Shown here piece by piece: positions 19,588 through 29,956 of a DNA stretch of 50,210 bases; within the stretch, counting starts at the first letter, position 1, and every line of letters starts with the position of its first letter. The notes below the pieces were generated by a model. It had not been told where the DNA came from and ran no database searches. It saw nothing but the letters and a program-made list of their open reading frames with translations. The stretch comes from Tritrichomonas foetus (lineage: Eukaryota > Parabasalia > Tritrichomonadida > Tritrichomonadidae): the NCBI GenBank assembly GCA_001839685.1, contig MLAK01001470.1, positions 7,469-57,678 on the forward strand. Direction: 5' to 3'. The position numbers and the translations under genes were made by a program.

Positions 19588-20244
19588 TTAGCAACAGCCA
19601 GTTGACTTTCCTTCTTGTGCAACAGTGACTATCGGCTGAGCTTGGACAGTGATGGAATCTTTTTTAGCCAAATCACTGTCAGACACTTCATGTACTGCTT
19701 TTGTGAATAACTCTGTGATGTTTTCTCCTGTTTTTGCAGAAACTTGAATGTGTGGCATTTTGATTGGATCAATGAATTCTTTCACTGCTGAGTCTTGAAC
19801 ATTTACTGATAAGTCAAGCTTGTTACCAACCAAAACACATCTTACATCATTTCCACGCATTTCGATAACTTTTTCATACCACATTTTCGCCGATTCTAAT
19901 GTTTTTGGATCTGAAACGTCATAGACAAGAATTGTAATAGCAGATGTTCTAATGTATGATGGAACAAGTGACTGGAATTGCTCCTGTCCTGCAGTATCCC
20001 ATATCTGTAGATTAACTGTGCGATCATCGACATTCATAGGCTTTGTAAAATAGTCAATACCAACTGTTGTTTCGTAGTTGCGAGTAAACTGATCGTACAT
20101 AAATCGGTTAATAATTGATGTCTTTCCAACACCAGCTGCACCTAAAAAGACGACTTTGCAGACTGGTTTTGATTGCACTGCTGGCTTTGCAGCTGGAGCT
20201 GGTTTAGCTGGAGCTTCTTTTGATGCTTCTTTCGGAGAAGACAT
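19588..20244 (-). CDS. Rab6-like small GTPase
   Basis: 218 residues. G1 is GAAGVGKTS (35-43), the switch I region is YETTVGIDYFTKPM, G3 is WDTAGQE (82-88), G4 is NKLD (141-144) and G5 is SAKTG. The C-terminus is STGCC, so Cys217 and Cys218 would be geranylgeranylated. INRFMYDQF, GIDYFTKPM, DDRTV and SLVPSYIR match Rab6, which acts in Golgi retrograde traffic. Unusual points are an Ala/Pro/Lys-rich N-terminal extension of about 27 residues and QFQSL in place of the common RFRSL in switch II. A TCA lies 8 nt before the ATG, and the stop overlaps TAAA. Rab identity is certain; Rab6 orthology is likely. Confidence 0.93.
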   Translation of the reverse strand: MSSPKEASKEAPAKPAPAAKPAVQSKPVCKVVFLGAAGVGKTSIINRFMYDQFTRNYETTVGIDYFTKPMNVDDRTVNLQIWDTAGQEQFQSLVPSYIRTSAITILVYDVSDPKTLESAKMWYEKVIEMRGNDVRCVLVGNKLDLSVNVQDSAVKEFIDPIKMPHIQVSAKTGENITELFTKAVHEVSDSDLAKKDSITVQAQPIVTVAQEGKSTGCC

Positions 20245-20395
20245 TTTTTTATGATGTTATGTAATCTTTAACGTAAAATCCAGCGGTTGAAGGTGAAAAA
20301 AGCTATCGAAAGATAAATTCTGGAATTTGACATAAACTTAGGTAAATTTAGGTCAAATTTTAATTATCTCATTTTTAGACCAGATTCATGAAATA

Positions 20396-21244
20396 ATGAG
20401 TAGCAAGCCTATCCATTCATATCAATCAAATATATTACATTCAAATATTGAATATATACAGCATCAATTATCTCATTTACATTCAACTTTTGATTCATTT
20501 TATCATTTTTTGAATCCACTTGCATGGCTCGGAAATTATCGAGGTGTTATTTTAACTAATGAAAAAGCTGGAAAACATTTTCAGAAACATCCTTTGAAAC
20601 TAATCAGTAATTCTAATGAGCTTCAAGGAATTGTTTCGATAATTAAAAATGGAAATCTTGAAGAATACAAATCCATTATGTCCAAATTAAAAATTGGACA
20701 ATATGTTTTATTTCAAGTTAAAAACGAAATTCCAGATTTTTTCTTTTCTAAAGAAAATTCTTTACCAGTTTTTATTGCTGGTTTAAATTATACATATGAA
20801 CAAAAAGAAAAATCATTCAGTGTTTTAAGTAGAGGAATTAGAATTCATTCTCTCAATTGGAACAAATGTTTTGATTCGATAAATTCATCTTTTCGAACTT
20901 TGTCCGATTTTTCAAACTTTTTTGATTCAAATAACTTTCATTCAAATAAGCCCATTGTTCTACTTGTTTGTTCTAGTAAACCTAATCATATTAAAGAGTT
21001 TTTTGGTATTCATTATAATGAATCACGAAATAGTGTTTGGTTTTATTTAAATGAAAACAAAGATAAAATTCACTTCAATGTAGTTGAAAATGAAAAAAAT
21101 TGGACAGAATACCAAAGTATTCATATTCTTGAATCATTTCCTGATAATTTTGATGCAAAATCACAAATTACAATTATTTTTAATGCTCACCAGAATAACA
21201 TTGTTCTTGATGAAAATAAATATTATATTTTTTGGATTGGCTAG
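20396..21244 (+). CDS. 5' part of split gene, unknown function
   Basis: 282 codons up to a TAG just past the T6 run. It begins at an ATG 8 nt after a TCA. The product is rich in Phe, Asn, Ser and His. It has no signal peptide, membrane segment or familiar motif. It is most probably the N-terminal fifth of the larger product and not a complete protein. Confidence 0.6.
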   Translation: MSSKPIHSYQSNILHSNIEYIQHQLSHLHSTFDSFYHFLNPLAWLGNYRGVILTNEKAGKHFQKHPLKLISNSNELQGIVSIIKNGNLEEYKSIMSKLKIGQYVLFQVKNEIPDFFFSKENSLPVFIAGLNYTYEQKEKSFSVLSRGIRIHSLNWNKCFDSINSSFRTLSDFSNFFDSNNFHSNKPIVLLVCSSKPNHIKEFFGIHYNESRNSVWFYLNENKDKIHFNVVENEKNWTEYQSIHILESFPDNFDAKSQITIIFNAHQNNIVLDENKYYIFWIG

Positions 21245-21407
21245 CAATACCAAATGATTTGTTTTTAACACAAATTAAAAATATTCACCAAATTCAAAAA
21301 GACGAAAATCCAAAAATTATTTTTGACTTCTTAAACACTAAGTATGAATTAGATCATGATGAACTAAACGATTCGAAAACGATTTTATCATTGAAAAGAA
21401 CTGTACA

Positions 21408-24400
21408 ATGGGAAAATTCAATTACTTAAAGAATAATTTGATTGAAGATAATGGAAAATACAGCATTATTGTTTTTCAACCAGAAACACGTTTTATTGCC
21501 CAACATTTGATATATAATATTGTGAATGATCTTTTTAATGTTACAAATTTACGGAATAATGTTTACTCAAAAGATATATTTCCATTATTTTTTATTATAG
21601 ATAAAGAACCACGACCATTTCTTCTGAACAGTAACTTTTTAACTAATTTCGATGAAAAACTCAAACATATCTATAGTTCAATTCTTTGCCCTATTGGTTT
21701 TAATATTGCACATCCAATAAATTTGAAATATTTATCAATTATTATCAAAGATATTCTGAATTCTTCACAAAATAAAAGGCATGATGATATTCAAAAAGGT
21801 ATTGATCGAATTCTTAAATTTATCAAATTTGGATTTCTACAAATTTGTGACCAAAAGGAAATAAGTAAGCATTTTCAAAACATTTTATATAAAATTCGAA
21901 GTGTTGATGAATCTACAAACATTAATTTAGAACAAGATTTCATCAATGCCATTCGAAATTCCTTTCAAGATCATGCGGAAACATTCATTTGGTGTTTCTT
22001 TTTGGCAAATGATTCTTTTCAAAGTTTTGAAGCAATTAAATCCTTTTTAGAATTTGTTAAGAATGAAAAATTTATGATTGAAATACCAACAAATCGAAAT
22101 TGTAGACTTTCTTATTTTTCCAAATCAAAATTTCATAAAAAGCCAATTCCTTTAACTTTACTTAGAAAATATGAAGCATCATACGAAAAATATATTGAAA
22201 ATTATATTGAAAATCATTTGAATATTGATTATGGACTTAACAGGAAAAAAGAAGTTGGACAAACAAAATATAAAAATATGTATCATGTTATTTTATCAAA
22301 TAATATTAAGTTTCCTATATGTAATGATATAATCAGTCATCCATGCTTAATTCGTGTGAATGAACCAAAAGAAAGAGATTTTCAAATCACCTTTATTCAT
22401 GCATTGAATGGACTTGCAGGAATAATTATAAATTATGATAAATATGGAAACAGTTTATATCTTGATAATTTTGAAGATATCAAGAAAAATATTGTTAATT
22501 TATTAGCATTTTCTTATCCAACTTTGACAGAATTGCAATGTAATCTAGTATACTCACAAATGAAATTTATTGATAAAGACGCCAGTGATTATCAATATTT
22601 TAATAATGTTTTAACTCTCGAGAACTTTCATCAACAAGTTTTCGAAAATAATATGAAAAATAAAATGCATAAAATTAAAAGAAAAAGTCAATTTTTATTC
22701 GCATCATATCAATTTTTCAAGTTGAATAGTTTGGAAATGTGTTTTACCGAAAAATATTTTGATACTGAAAATTATAAGAAAATTCATTTAGATTCAATTA
22801 TTACTAATGATAATATACAAGAAATAAAGAACAAATTCAGAAATGACAAAATCCCACAAAAGAATTCATCAAGGTATTCGATTGGCATATTTGATTTTTA
22901 TTTAACAAGATCAATTTTTGATGTGATTCAAGAAAAAATCTTCCAAAAAAATAAAAATTTCTCAGATCCTTTTATTGATTGGTTTTTCAGTGACCAACCT
23001 TTAATTGTACATCAATTTCAATCACTAATTTATGCAATTATAGACAATAATGTTAATTCAAAAATTATTAGTAAAGAACTTGGATTGCTTTCATCTTTGA
23101 TAAATCCATGGATTTTTTATGATTATTCTCCAATTAGAGAATTTTGGTATGCCTTCATGGAGTTATTGAATACAAAAGATTTCGATCTATCAAACATCAA
23201 CCAAATTTCAATCAAACATGTACAATTAATCTTTTCGAAAATCCAAAAACCCTGGATTGATAATTTTGAGTTATGTTTACCATATTCAACATATGTGGAT
23301 ATGAAATTACCGAATACAAAAACCATTATGAATTATATTTTTTATTTCGCAGTTTTTTATGAGAGTGAAAAAAGAATTGATTTATTAGAGATTTTTAAAA
23401 TCTTGCCCTTTGTTCATCACACACAATCATTAATAATATTTCATAAATTTGCTAAATTTTTGAAAAACGTTTTCAAAGAACAAGAAAATTTGATTTCAAT
23501 TTTATTAAAAACTTTTCAATGTAATTCTCTTTTGAGTATTGGAAAATTAATGAATAATCTTTTACCTTACCAACAAATTGAACAATATATTGAAGAAAGC
23601 AATTTATATTTTGATATAAAAGAATTAATTTATTCTAAAGATTCGATACAGAATGAAGAAGATCAGAAAAAAATTGAAGGAATAAATATTTTAAATCTAT
23701 TTCCGCAAAGTGATAAATCACTTGAAAAATCGCTAAAACTTGCACATGAAAAATGGCCTTTAAATGATTCAGCAAATCAAATTAGAAACTATTTAAATGA
23801 ATCAACAAAAATTCATAATAAATTTGTCGATTGTTTTAATAAAATTTCTAATAAAACTGTCAATCTTTCTGATGACAATGAAATCGAAAAACATGTGATT
23901 TTTAATGCATCATTTTCTAATCTCATTGTTTCATTGTTATCTACAGAAATTCATAGTATTAAATCAGAAAACAATGTTGTTATTGATACTCTTGTTTCTG
24001 ATATTAAAAGTGCGAATTTTGGAGAATTTATTCACACTAAATATTATCTTGATTCTTATGATAGAATATGGAATTGTGGTCTGGATTATTTATTTGATCC
24101 CTTATTTTCACCTCAAATTGCTAACAGATTTACTGAAAGAGATTTACTACAAGTCTTCAGTAAATTACACACACTGGAAATAGAAGAAAAAGTCGATGTT
24201 TTTCGCTGTTTGCTAATGATTTTTGAATTTCCTGGTGATTTTTATCCTTTTTCATTTGAATCAATTCATTTGAAAGGAAGAAAATTAACTGCATCACAAC
24301 TAACGAAAGATATTTGTTTGAAAGCACAGATTGAAATTGGAAGGAAAGATAAAGAAACTGTTGCATTTGAACTTGTTGGAAAAGCTGTTCAAATTTTAAA

Positions 24401-24422
24401 AATAAAAAATATATTAATTTAA
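21408..24422 (+). CDS. 3' part of split gene, unknown function
   Basis: 1004 codons. The ATG at 21408 is only the first methionine after the second frameshift; the preceding frame (about 21232-21429) is the missing link to the 5' part. The product is a mostly helical, Asn/Ile/Lys-rich protein without recognised domains, and its codon use is very AT-rich. If both indels are assembly errors, this is the bulk of a protein of about 1340 residues. Confidence 0.65.
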   Translation: MGKFNYLKNNLIEDNGKYSIIVFQPETRFIAQHLIYNIVNDLFNVTNLRNNVYSKDIFPLFFIIDKEPRPFLLNSNFLTNFDEKLKHIYSSILCPIGFNIAHPINLKYLSIIIKDILNSSQNKRHDDIQKGIDRILKFIKFGFLQICDQKEISKHFQNILYKIRSVDESTNINLEQDFINAIRNSFQDHAETFIWCFFLANDSFQSFEAIKSFLEFVKNEKFMIEIPTNRNCRLSYFSKSKFHKKPIPLTLLRKYEASYEKYIENYIENHLNIDYGLNRKKEVGQTKYKNMYHVILSNNIKFPICNDIISHPCLIRVNEPKERDFQITFIHALNGLAGIIINYDKYGNSLYLDNFEDIKKNIVNLLAFSYPTLTELQCNLVYSQMKFIDKDASDYQYFNNVLTLENFHQQVFENNMKNKMHKIKRKSQFLFASYQFFKLNSLEMCFTEKYFDTENYKKIHLDSIITNDNIQEIKNKFRNDKIPQKNSSRYSIGIFDFYLTRSIFDVIQEKIFQKNKNFSDPFIDWFFSDQPLIVHQFQSLIYAIIDNNVNSKIISKELGLLSSLINPWIFYDYSPIREFWYAFMELLNTKDFDLSNINQISIKHVQLIFSKIQKPWIDNFELCLPYSTYVDMKLPNTKTIMNYIFYFAVFYESEKRIDLLEIFKILPFVHHTQSLIIFHKFAKFLKNVFKEQENLISILLKTFQCNSLLSIGKLMNNLLPYQQIEQYIEESNLYFDIKELIYSKDSIQNEEDQKKIEGINILNLFPQSDKSLEKSLKLAHEKWPLNDSANQIRNYLNESTKIHNKFVDCFNKISNKTVNLSDDNEIEKHVIFNASFSNLIVSLLSTEIHSIKSENNVVIDTLVSDIKSANFGEFIHTKYYLDSYDRIWNCGLDYLFDPLFSPQIANRFTERDLLQVFSKLHTLEIEEKVDVFRCLLMIFEFPGDFYPFSFESIHLKGRKLTASQLTKDICLKAQIEIGRKDKETVAFELVGKAVQILKIKNILI

Positions 24423-26321
24423 GCGATAATGCTATTTTATTTCGAGATAAATTTATTAATTTATTTATCAATTCTAAATTAACTAAAAATTCTAAAAACG
24501 AAATAATTCCAGATGGGTGTATTATAATAAGTTTCTATATGATTAACAGAATCGAAAAATCTCATCTAGGCGATTTTAAAAATATTATGTATATACAGAA
24601 ATGCAACCATTTTGTGCCTATTAATGTTTCTTCAGATCATATATATCATTTAAAAAAATTATTCATATTTCATCGAATAATATCTTTTTGATGTGTTGCT
24701 TGAGAATCTCATAAAATTGGGCTGAACTTTTTTGATCCTATTCAAATTTTTGAATGCATTTTACTATTTTTAGTTGAATGGATTAATAGAATTTTTTTGA
24801 GTATAATATTGAATTATGATAACTCACGAAAGAATATTATATCTTCAGAATTTCTTCATTTCAATATTTTTATAATATCTTCTCATACTATAAATATTAC
24901 CCAAATTTTCTCAATTAAATATATGATTTATATTATTATTATCAATTATTCTTATTAAATATTAAACTATAGTCACCCAATTTGGCTGCAGACCCCAAAC
25001 GTTTTATTTGAATACATTTCATGAAAAACATTATTCAAATCTGGTAGTAAAAAATTTTTCAATGATTCGACGAGATTAACTTTGAAAAATAATATAACCA
25101 TTTTTATGTGTAGTCAGCCCAGACGACCGTTATTTTTTCCTTATTTACAATAGACAAAATTTCATAGTATTTCACAGAAAAAAAGATAGATTCCTATTTA
25201 CAAGGCTACTTAATGCAATTTATTACAATAGATACGCGAAAAATCCGAATGTTACATTTTACGAATAAAAAAATGATCAAAAATTCCAAAGATCGAAAAA
25301 TCAGATGTAAAATCATAATAAATCATTTTTAGCGAAATAATTCCAAGGTGTGTAAAAATTCACAAATAATTCATTTTATATTTTTTCATAAGATTAATCA
25401 AGTTAATTTTATAAGCAATAAACTGCTTTGTCCAGAAATATAACAATAAACTGGTTCTTTATGAAAGATCTATTTTGCTCGAACAAATGTCAATATTAAC
25501 TTCATCATTTTTGGCCCAAAAAGGGGACATTCACTTTTATTTTTCTGTTTCTTAGATAACAAAGCTGAGTATAGTTCCTCCATTTGGGTAAGCAGCTGAC
25601 CTTTTCTATGGATCGAAATTAGGTAAAAAAGAAAAGCTCTTTCAATTTTTCATACAAAATAATCCTATGATCATAATTTATTCAAAGTCATGGCCCTGAA
25701 TATTTTACAAGATAGAAAATATTGTATTGATATATCATAATTTCAAGAATTATTTCAAAAAAACATCATCAGAAAAAAATTAGGATTGAATAGAAAATAT
25801 TTCTTTTGTAAAATTACACAGAAAAAAATGATTATTAAATAATGATATTTGAAAAAAATCTTGGTTATGTAATTGAAATAATTGAAAATTCTATGGAATT
25901 ATGGGAATATGAAATCATCTTGGAAATTTCTAATGGAAAAAAATAAAACAATATCAAAAAAATTAATTTCATACAAAAGTTGAAGTTAAAAATAATCGCA
26001 ACCAAGCAAAAAAATATTTATTTTGGTCAATTCAATCGCCCAACATAAAAATATTCTCATTGATATATGGTATAAACAAAACACTGTTTTCGAAGAAACA
26101 ATACACATATCATAGCAACTTTTACAAGCACTTTTACAAATAAATTCTTCAGTCGGTTCAGAAATGATTATTTATTCATTGAATAATTCAATAATACCGG
26201 ATAAAATAATTGTACGATCATGATACATTCAAAAGCACAATTAAATATTTTATTTGTATCAAAAAGGGAAAAATACTAACAATTCATTTCAATTAAACTC
26301 TAACCATTCGAAACATCCAAA
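24423..26321. other. Long gene-free region
   Basis: 1.9 kb, very AT-rich, with no coding frame on either strand. Two slightly GC-richer islands share the word TAGTCA (near 24971 and 25111) but I could not build a tRNA or other known RNA from them. A TCATTTCAATT about 36 nt before the Myb ATG may be its initiator. Confidence 0.5.
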
Positions 26322-27581
26322 ATGATCAATACGGAAGCTGTTGATCAGAGCCCTCTGGTCAATTTCACAATGAAAATGATTCTCGACGGTGAGAAAAAAA
26401 TCAAAGGATCTTCAGTATCAAGGATTTCTGCCATTCTTGAAGATTTCATTCGAGGAAATATATCAATGAACGAATGTTCGACAATTTTATATCCATTAAT
26501 AGGAAACCTGGAACCAATTGAAAGACTTAACGAAATACTAACGCTTTCTGATACTCCAAATACTTCAAATACTCAACCTAATTCTCGCTCCAAAACGCAA
26601 TGCTGGAGTTTTATTGAAGATCAAAAGTTACTTGCAGCAATACATAAATACGGAACAGATGACTGGAAGAAGGTCGCCCTTTATGTTGGAAATCGAACAA
26701 AATCACAATGTTCACAAAGGTGGTTTCGTTGTCTCGATCCACGCATTAAAAAGGAACCGTGGACAAAAAATCAGGATGATAAGCTCATTCATTTAATTGC
26801 CAAGAATGGAACAAAAAGCTGGACAACAATTTCTTTCGAAATTGGAAATCGAAGCGATATTCAATGTCGATACAGGTATAAGCAGCTTTCTAAGGAACCT
26901 GATTTTCATGACAGATTAATTGAAGCTCAAGAGAAAATTGAAAAATCTATCAATTCTAAGAGAAACAGCATACCAAAGAGAGTTATTCCACCAACAGAAA
27001 AATTATCTTCTACTAATTCTAAAGCAAACAATACTGAAACAATTAAAAGTGTGAATTATTCGTTGAATAATTCAATTCTATTAAATCAAACAAATGAAAG
27101 TAACACTGTTACAGATTCCAGAGTTCATTATATGAAGAACGAGCAAGTGATTCCTGGATCATATATTTGTTTTGCTAATAATAATAATAACATTAATAAC
27201 AATTTTCCCTATATTAATAATAATATTAACAATAATATAAATAATGAGTTGCCAAATTATCCTCAGCAAAATTTAGTGCCAATTATACCAGTGGCACCAC
27301 CGCCACCACCACCAATGAAACCGATTATGCTTCAAAATCCACCATTGCAAAATGTACAGCCAGTACAAATGATGAATCCCCCAAATCAGTTTCAATCTCC
27401 GTATCAGAATCCAGGACCAATTCAAATCCAGCCAATGATGTATTATCAGCAAGTTCCTGCTCCTAATTTGGTGAATTTCCAACCTCCACTACTTTTGTAC
27501 TCTTCTCCATGTGATATTCCACAAACCAATCCAGCAGGAACTTTATATAATTCCATTATCATTGGAAATGGGAATAAATAA
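26322..27581 (+). CDS. R2R3-type Myb DNA-binding protein
   Basis: 419 residues. Myb repeat R2 is at about 93-139, with Trp95, Trp115 and Trp134 (CWSFIEDQKL, DDWKKVALYVGNR, QRWFRCLDP). R3 is at about 144-188, with Trp147 and Trp167 and tyrosine in the third position (CRYRYKQL). Such two-repeat Mybs are numerous in trichomonads, where some control adhesin and iron-responsive genes. Residues 10-80 form a small helical region of unknown role. The C-terminal half is disordered, with Asn tracts, a VAPPPPPP stretch and Pro/Gln/Met-rich sequence resembling an activation region. It is a nuclear sequence-specific regulator; its target is unknown. The stop overlaps TAAA. Confidence 0.92.
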   Translation: MINTEAVDQSPLVNFTMKMILDGEKKIKGSSVSRISAILEDFIRGNISMNECSTILYPLIGNLEPIERLNEILTLSDTPNTSNTQPNSRSKTQCWSFIEDQKLLAAIHKYGTDDWKKVALYVGNRTKSQCSQRWFRCLDPRIKKEPWTKNQDDKLIHLIAKNGTKSWTTISFEIGNRSDIQCRYRYKQLSKEPDFHDRLIEAQEKIEKSINSKRNSIPKRVIPPTEKLSSTNSKANNTETIKSVNYSLNNSILLNQTNESNTVTDSRVHYMKNEQVIPGSYICFANNNNNINNNFPYINNNINNNINNELPNYPQQNLVPIIPVAPPPPPPMKPIMLQNPPLQNVQPVQMMNPPNQFQSPYQNPGPIQIQPMMYYQQVPAPNLVNFQPPLLLYSSPCDIPQTNPAGTLYNSIIIGNGNK

Positions 27582-27935
27582 AAGTGTTGGATAGCGAAAA
27601 TAATTGTAAGTTGTGCCAGAGAATATTAAAGATATATTCGAGGGATTTGGGAAATTTGATAAATAAATTATTTGGATTGTATTTTGTCGTATTTTGAATA
27701 ATGGAAAGCTTTTTTAATATTCTTATGATCTTTTTAAATATATCTTATGATCTTTTTCATGAAAAAGTCTCTCGCATCGAGAAATGTTCAATTCACAATT
27801 TTTATTCTCTATATTCACAAATATCGGTGAGATCAAGATTTTTTGTGACGAAATTTTTTTCGCTGAAATTTGATTTGTGCCATGTATTTTTATTCAATAT
27901 TTTAGGAAGAATTTTCGCCATCGATTCACAAAAAA
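27582..27935. other. Intergenic region before EF-hand gene
   Basis: 354 bp of AT-rich DNA between two plus-strand genes. A TCA at 27926-27928 lies 8 nt before the EF-hand ATG and is the probable initiator. Overlapping short frames in both directions look like noise. Confidence 0.5.
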
Positions 27936-28538
27936 ATGGGCGCTCACGGAAGCAAATCGAAGAAAGGTTTAAAAAAGAAGTATACAAAGTCGTCTCTTGA
28001 GAGCCTCGCTAAAATGACCCACTTCACGCCCGAACAGATTGAAACTTTATATATTCATTTCAAGAGCATTTCAAATTCCGACAGTTCCGACAATAAAATC
28101 AGCGTTAAAGAATTCGAGCAAGCCTTGGGTCTTCCATCGACCGCATTCACACGACGAATTTTCTCCGCTTTTGACACAGACGGATCAGCCGAAATCGAAT
28201 TTGATGAATTCATTCTTGGACTTTCAGCGATGTCCCCGCAGGCCACAATTGAGGAGAAGGCGCAGTTCTGCTTTGGCGTTTATGACATTGATGGAAATGG
28301 CAGCATCGAAAAAGAGGAGCTGAAACAAATTCTGACATTTTCGCTTTCAGGAAACGAATCTGTCCACTTAAGCGAGGCCCAAATTAACGCAGTTGTTGAC
28401 TCGACGTTTAAACAGATGGATTCCGATGGAAACGGCGGAATCTCGTTTGACGAGTTCCTCGCTGCTGCAAACAAGAATCCGGCTATTCTTTCCTGCGTGA
28501 ATCTAAAGGTTGATGATATATTCAATAAGAATAAGTAA
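27936..28538 (+). CDS. Calcineurin B/CBL-like EF-hand protein
   Basis: 200 residues. Three canonical EF-hand loops: DTDGSAEIEFDE (80-91), DIDGNGSIEKEE (117-128) and DSDGNGGISFDE (162-173); a degenerate first hand sits near 44-60. Length, spacing and the segment between hands match the calcineurin B, CBL and neuronal calcium sensor group. The start MGAHGSKSKK has Gly2 followed by a basic patch, as in N-myristoylated sensors, so a Ca2+-regulated membrane-associated adaptor of a phosphatase or kinase is likely. GC content is higher than in its neighbours, perhaps reflecting high expression. The stop overlaps TAAA. Which partner it regulates cannot be told from sequence. Confidence 0.9.
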   Translation: MGAHGSKSKKGLKKKYTKSSLESLAKMTHFTPEQIETLYIHFKSISNSDSSDNKISVKEFEQALGLPSTAFTRRIFSAFDTDGSAEIEFDEFILGLSAMSPQATIEEKAQFCFGVYDIDGNGSIEKEELKQILTFSLSGNESVHLSEAQINAVVDSTFKQMDSDGNGGISFDEFLAAANKNPAILSCVNLKVDDIFNKNK

Positions 28539-28591
28539 ATCATTTTTTTATTTTAATTGCTACTGTTTGGTTTTATTTAAATTGGCGTTTT

Positions 28592-28815
28592 ATGATTATG
28601 TTGATGCATGATTATATTGATGCATGATTATATTGATGCATGATTATGTTGATGTATGATTATATTGATGCATGATTATGTTGATGTATGATTATGTTGA
28701 TGTATGATTATATTGATGCATGATTATATTGATGCATGATTATATTGATGTGTGATTATGTTGATGTATGATTATATTGATGCATGATTATGTTGATGCA
28801 TGATTATATTGATGC
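28592..28815 (+). repeat. 16-bp minisatellite, 14 units
   Basis: Fourteen perfect-length units of consensus ATGATTATRTTGATGY, starting 54 bp after the EF-hand stop. Variation is confined almost entirely to the R and Y positions plus one A-to-G change, and the two covary: the A/C and G/T combinations dominate. This points to spread of whole variant units by unequal exchange. There are no unique spacers between units. Confidence 0.95.
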
Positions 28816-28978
28816 ATGAATAATTGTCATTTTTAATAAGATTTATATGTTAGCAACAACTAATCAAAGTAAGAGAAAGAAATTAAAGAAAAAAATTCTA
28901 GTTTAAGGAATAAGTGTTCAATCAGTATAAATAAAATAGAGATTGAACATGCATAAAAGTAGAACATTAAAAGCATAT

Positions 28979-29458
28979 TCACATATACTTTTTTGCTCCA
29001 TTTAGAACGCATGCATTAAAGCGTGGTTTTACAGGTCTAACAATCCGTTTTTTGGCATTGATTTGAGATAAAATTGATACACTCATGTCAATTTTATGAA
29101 CATGCCTTGGATAACACTCAGGCTTTAATGATAAGCTTAATTTGTGAGGTTTTAATTGCATATTCTTCATCGATTTTGACGGTTGTGAAGATGAATGAAC
29201 AGGTATGTCTACAAAATTTTTTTCTTCAATAGCCATAGTTTGATTAAGTAATGACAATAGTTTAGATTGCATTTCTGTTATCACAGACTCAGCATTTTGT
29301 CGAAATCTTTCGATAATTTTCTTTTGTTGTTCATACAAAATCATTTTCTCCTTGTCTGTCATACTATTCATTTCATCATATGTTGGTATTCCAGATGGTC
29401 GAACAGAGTTTACAACATAAGTCATAACATCCGACTGAATTATTTCGGGTTGACTCAT
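28979..29458 (-). CDS. Small unknown protein
   Basis: 159 residues from an ATG at 29458, with a TGA stop. I do not recognise it. The middle (about 35-75) is a predicted amphipathic or coiled helix (KEKMILYEQQKKIIERFRQ). The C-terminal half is basic and Lys/Arg/Pro-rich (AKKRIVRPVKPRF), which would allow nucleic-acid or cytoskeleton binding. It is convergent with the EF-hand gene across the minisatellite. Composition and a proper ATG argue for a real gene, but it is short. Confidence 0.6.
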   Translation of the reverse strand: MSQPEIIQSDVMTYVVNSVRPSGIPTYDEMNSMTDKEKMILYEQQKKIIERFRQNAESVITEMQSKLLSLLNQTMAIEEKNFVDIPVHSSSQPSKSMKNMQLKPHKLSLSLKPECYPRHVHKIDMSVSILSQINAKKRIVRPVKPRFNACVLNGAKKYM

Positions 29459-29956
29459 GAATCAGGTCAGTTATATTTTTTAATCTCAAAAATTTCATGA
29501 ATTCAGAAAAAGAAATTTTTGCCAACCTGAGGGCAGATAAAATATATAATGATAATTAGTTCTGCTTGTTATTTTGTCTGTTATTCAATTATTATGAACG
29601 TATAATAAATATTCTCCTTAATTGAAATTTTTTATCACAAAAATCTCTGTAAAAATGATAAAATTATTTGAGTTTATAAATTTCGTTATCCATTCAAAAT
29701 ATGACAACAACTTCACAAATGTTGTGAAAATAGCAACAAAAATAATTTAGTACCGATTAAATCTTACTGTTTTATGTAGAGTCCATTAATCCTGTAAACA
29801 TAGCACGTTGAGTATATATGAGTTAATTTAATTGTATTGTTATAAATCGTTTTTACCTTTTTATTCATGTGAAATAATAAAAAAAGAATCTCGAATTGCA
29901 AATTAGTGTTCTTTATAATCAATACATTATTTTTGCTAGATAAAAGCATGGAACTC
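29459..29956. other. Intergenic region
   Basis: 498 bp of AT-rich DNA between two minus-strand genes. The frames in it are hydrophobic AT noise. It should contain the promoter of the small unknown gene, but no clear initiator is visible. Confidence 0.5.

Larger units (their letters stand above)
20396..24422 (+). pseudogene. Large unknown gene split by two frameshifts
   Basis: Three overlapping frames lie head to tail: 20396-21244, about 21232-21429 and 21408-24422. Each junction needs the same one-base shift, and each falls at a short homopolymer: the T6 run at 21228-21233 and the A4 run at 21413-21416. Composition, Asn/Lys/Phe/Ile bias and helical character are continuous across the joins, so this is one gene for a protein of about 1340 residues. 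Two single-base homopolymer deletions in one gene fit either sequencing error or a young pseudogene. A TCA lies 8 nt before the first ATG. I recognise no domain. Confidence 0.7.

Noticed and set aside
21220..21430. Programmed ribosomal frameshifting in the split gene
   Set aside because: No classical slippery heptamer (X XXY YYZ) fits either site, and two separate events would be needed; simple indels are more likely.
20396..24422. Spliceosomal introns explaining the split gene
   Set aside because: The frames overlap, and I saw no trichomonad-type GTAYGT donor or ACTAACACACAG acceptor near the junctions.
24950..25140. Two GC-richer patches sharing TAGTCA as a structured RNA
   Set aside because: No cloverleaf, box motifs or stable pairing could be built by eye.
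28592..28815. CRISPR array
   Set aside because: Units abut directly with no unique spacers; it is a minisatellite in a eukaryotic genome.
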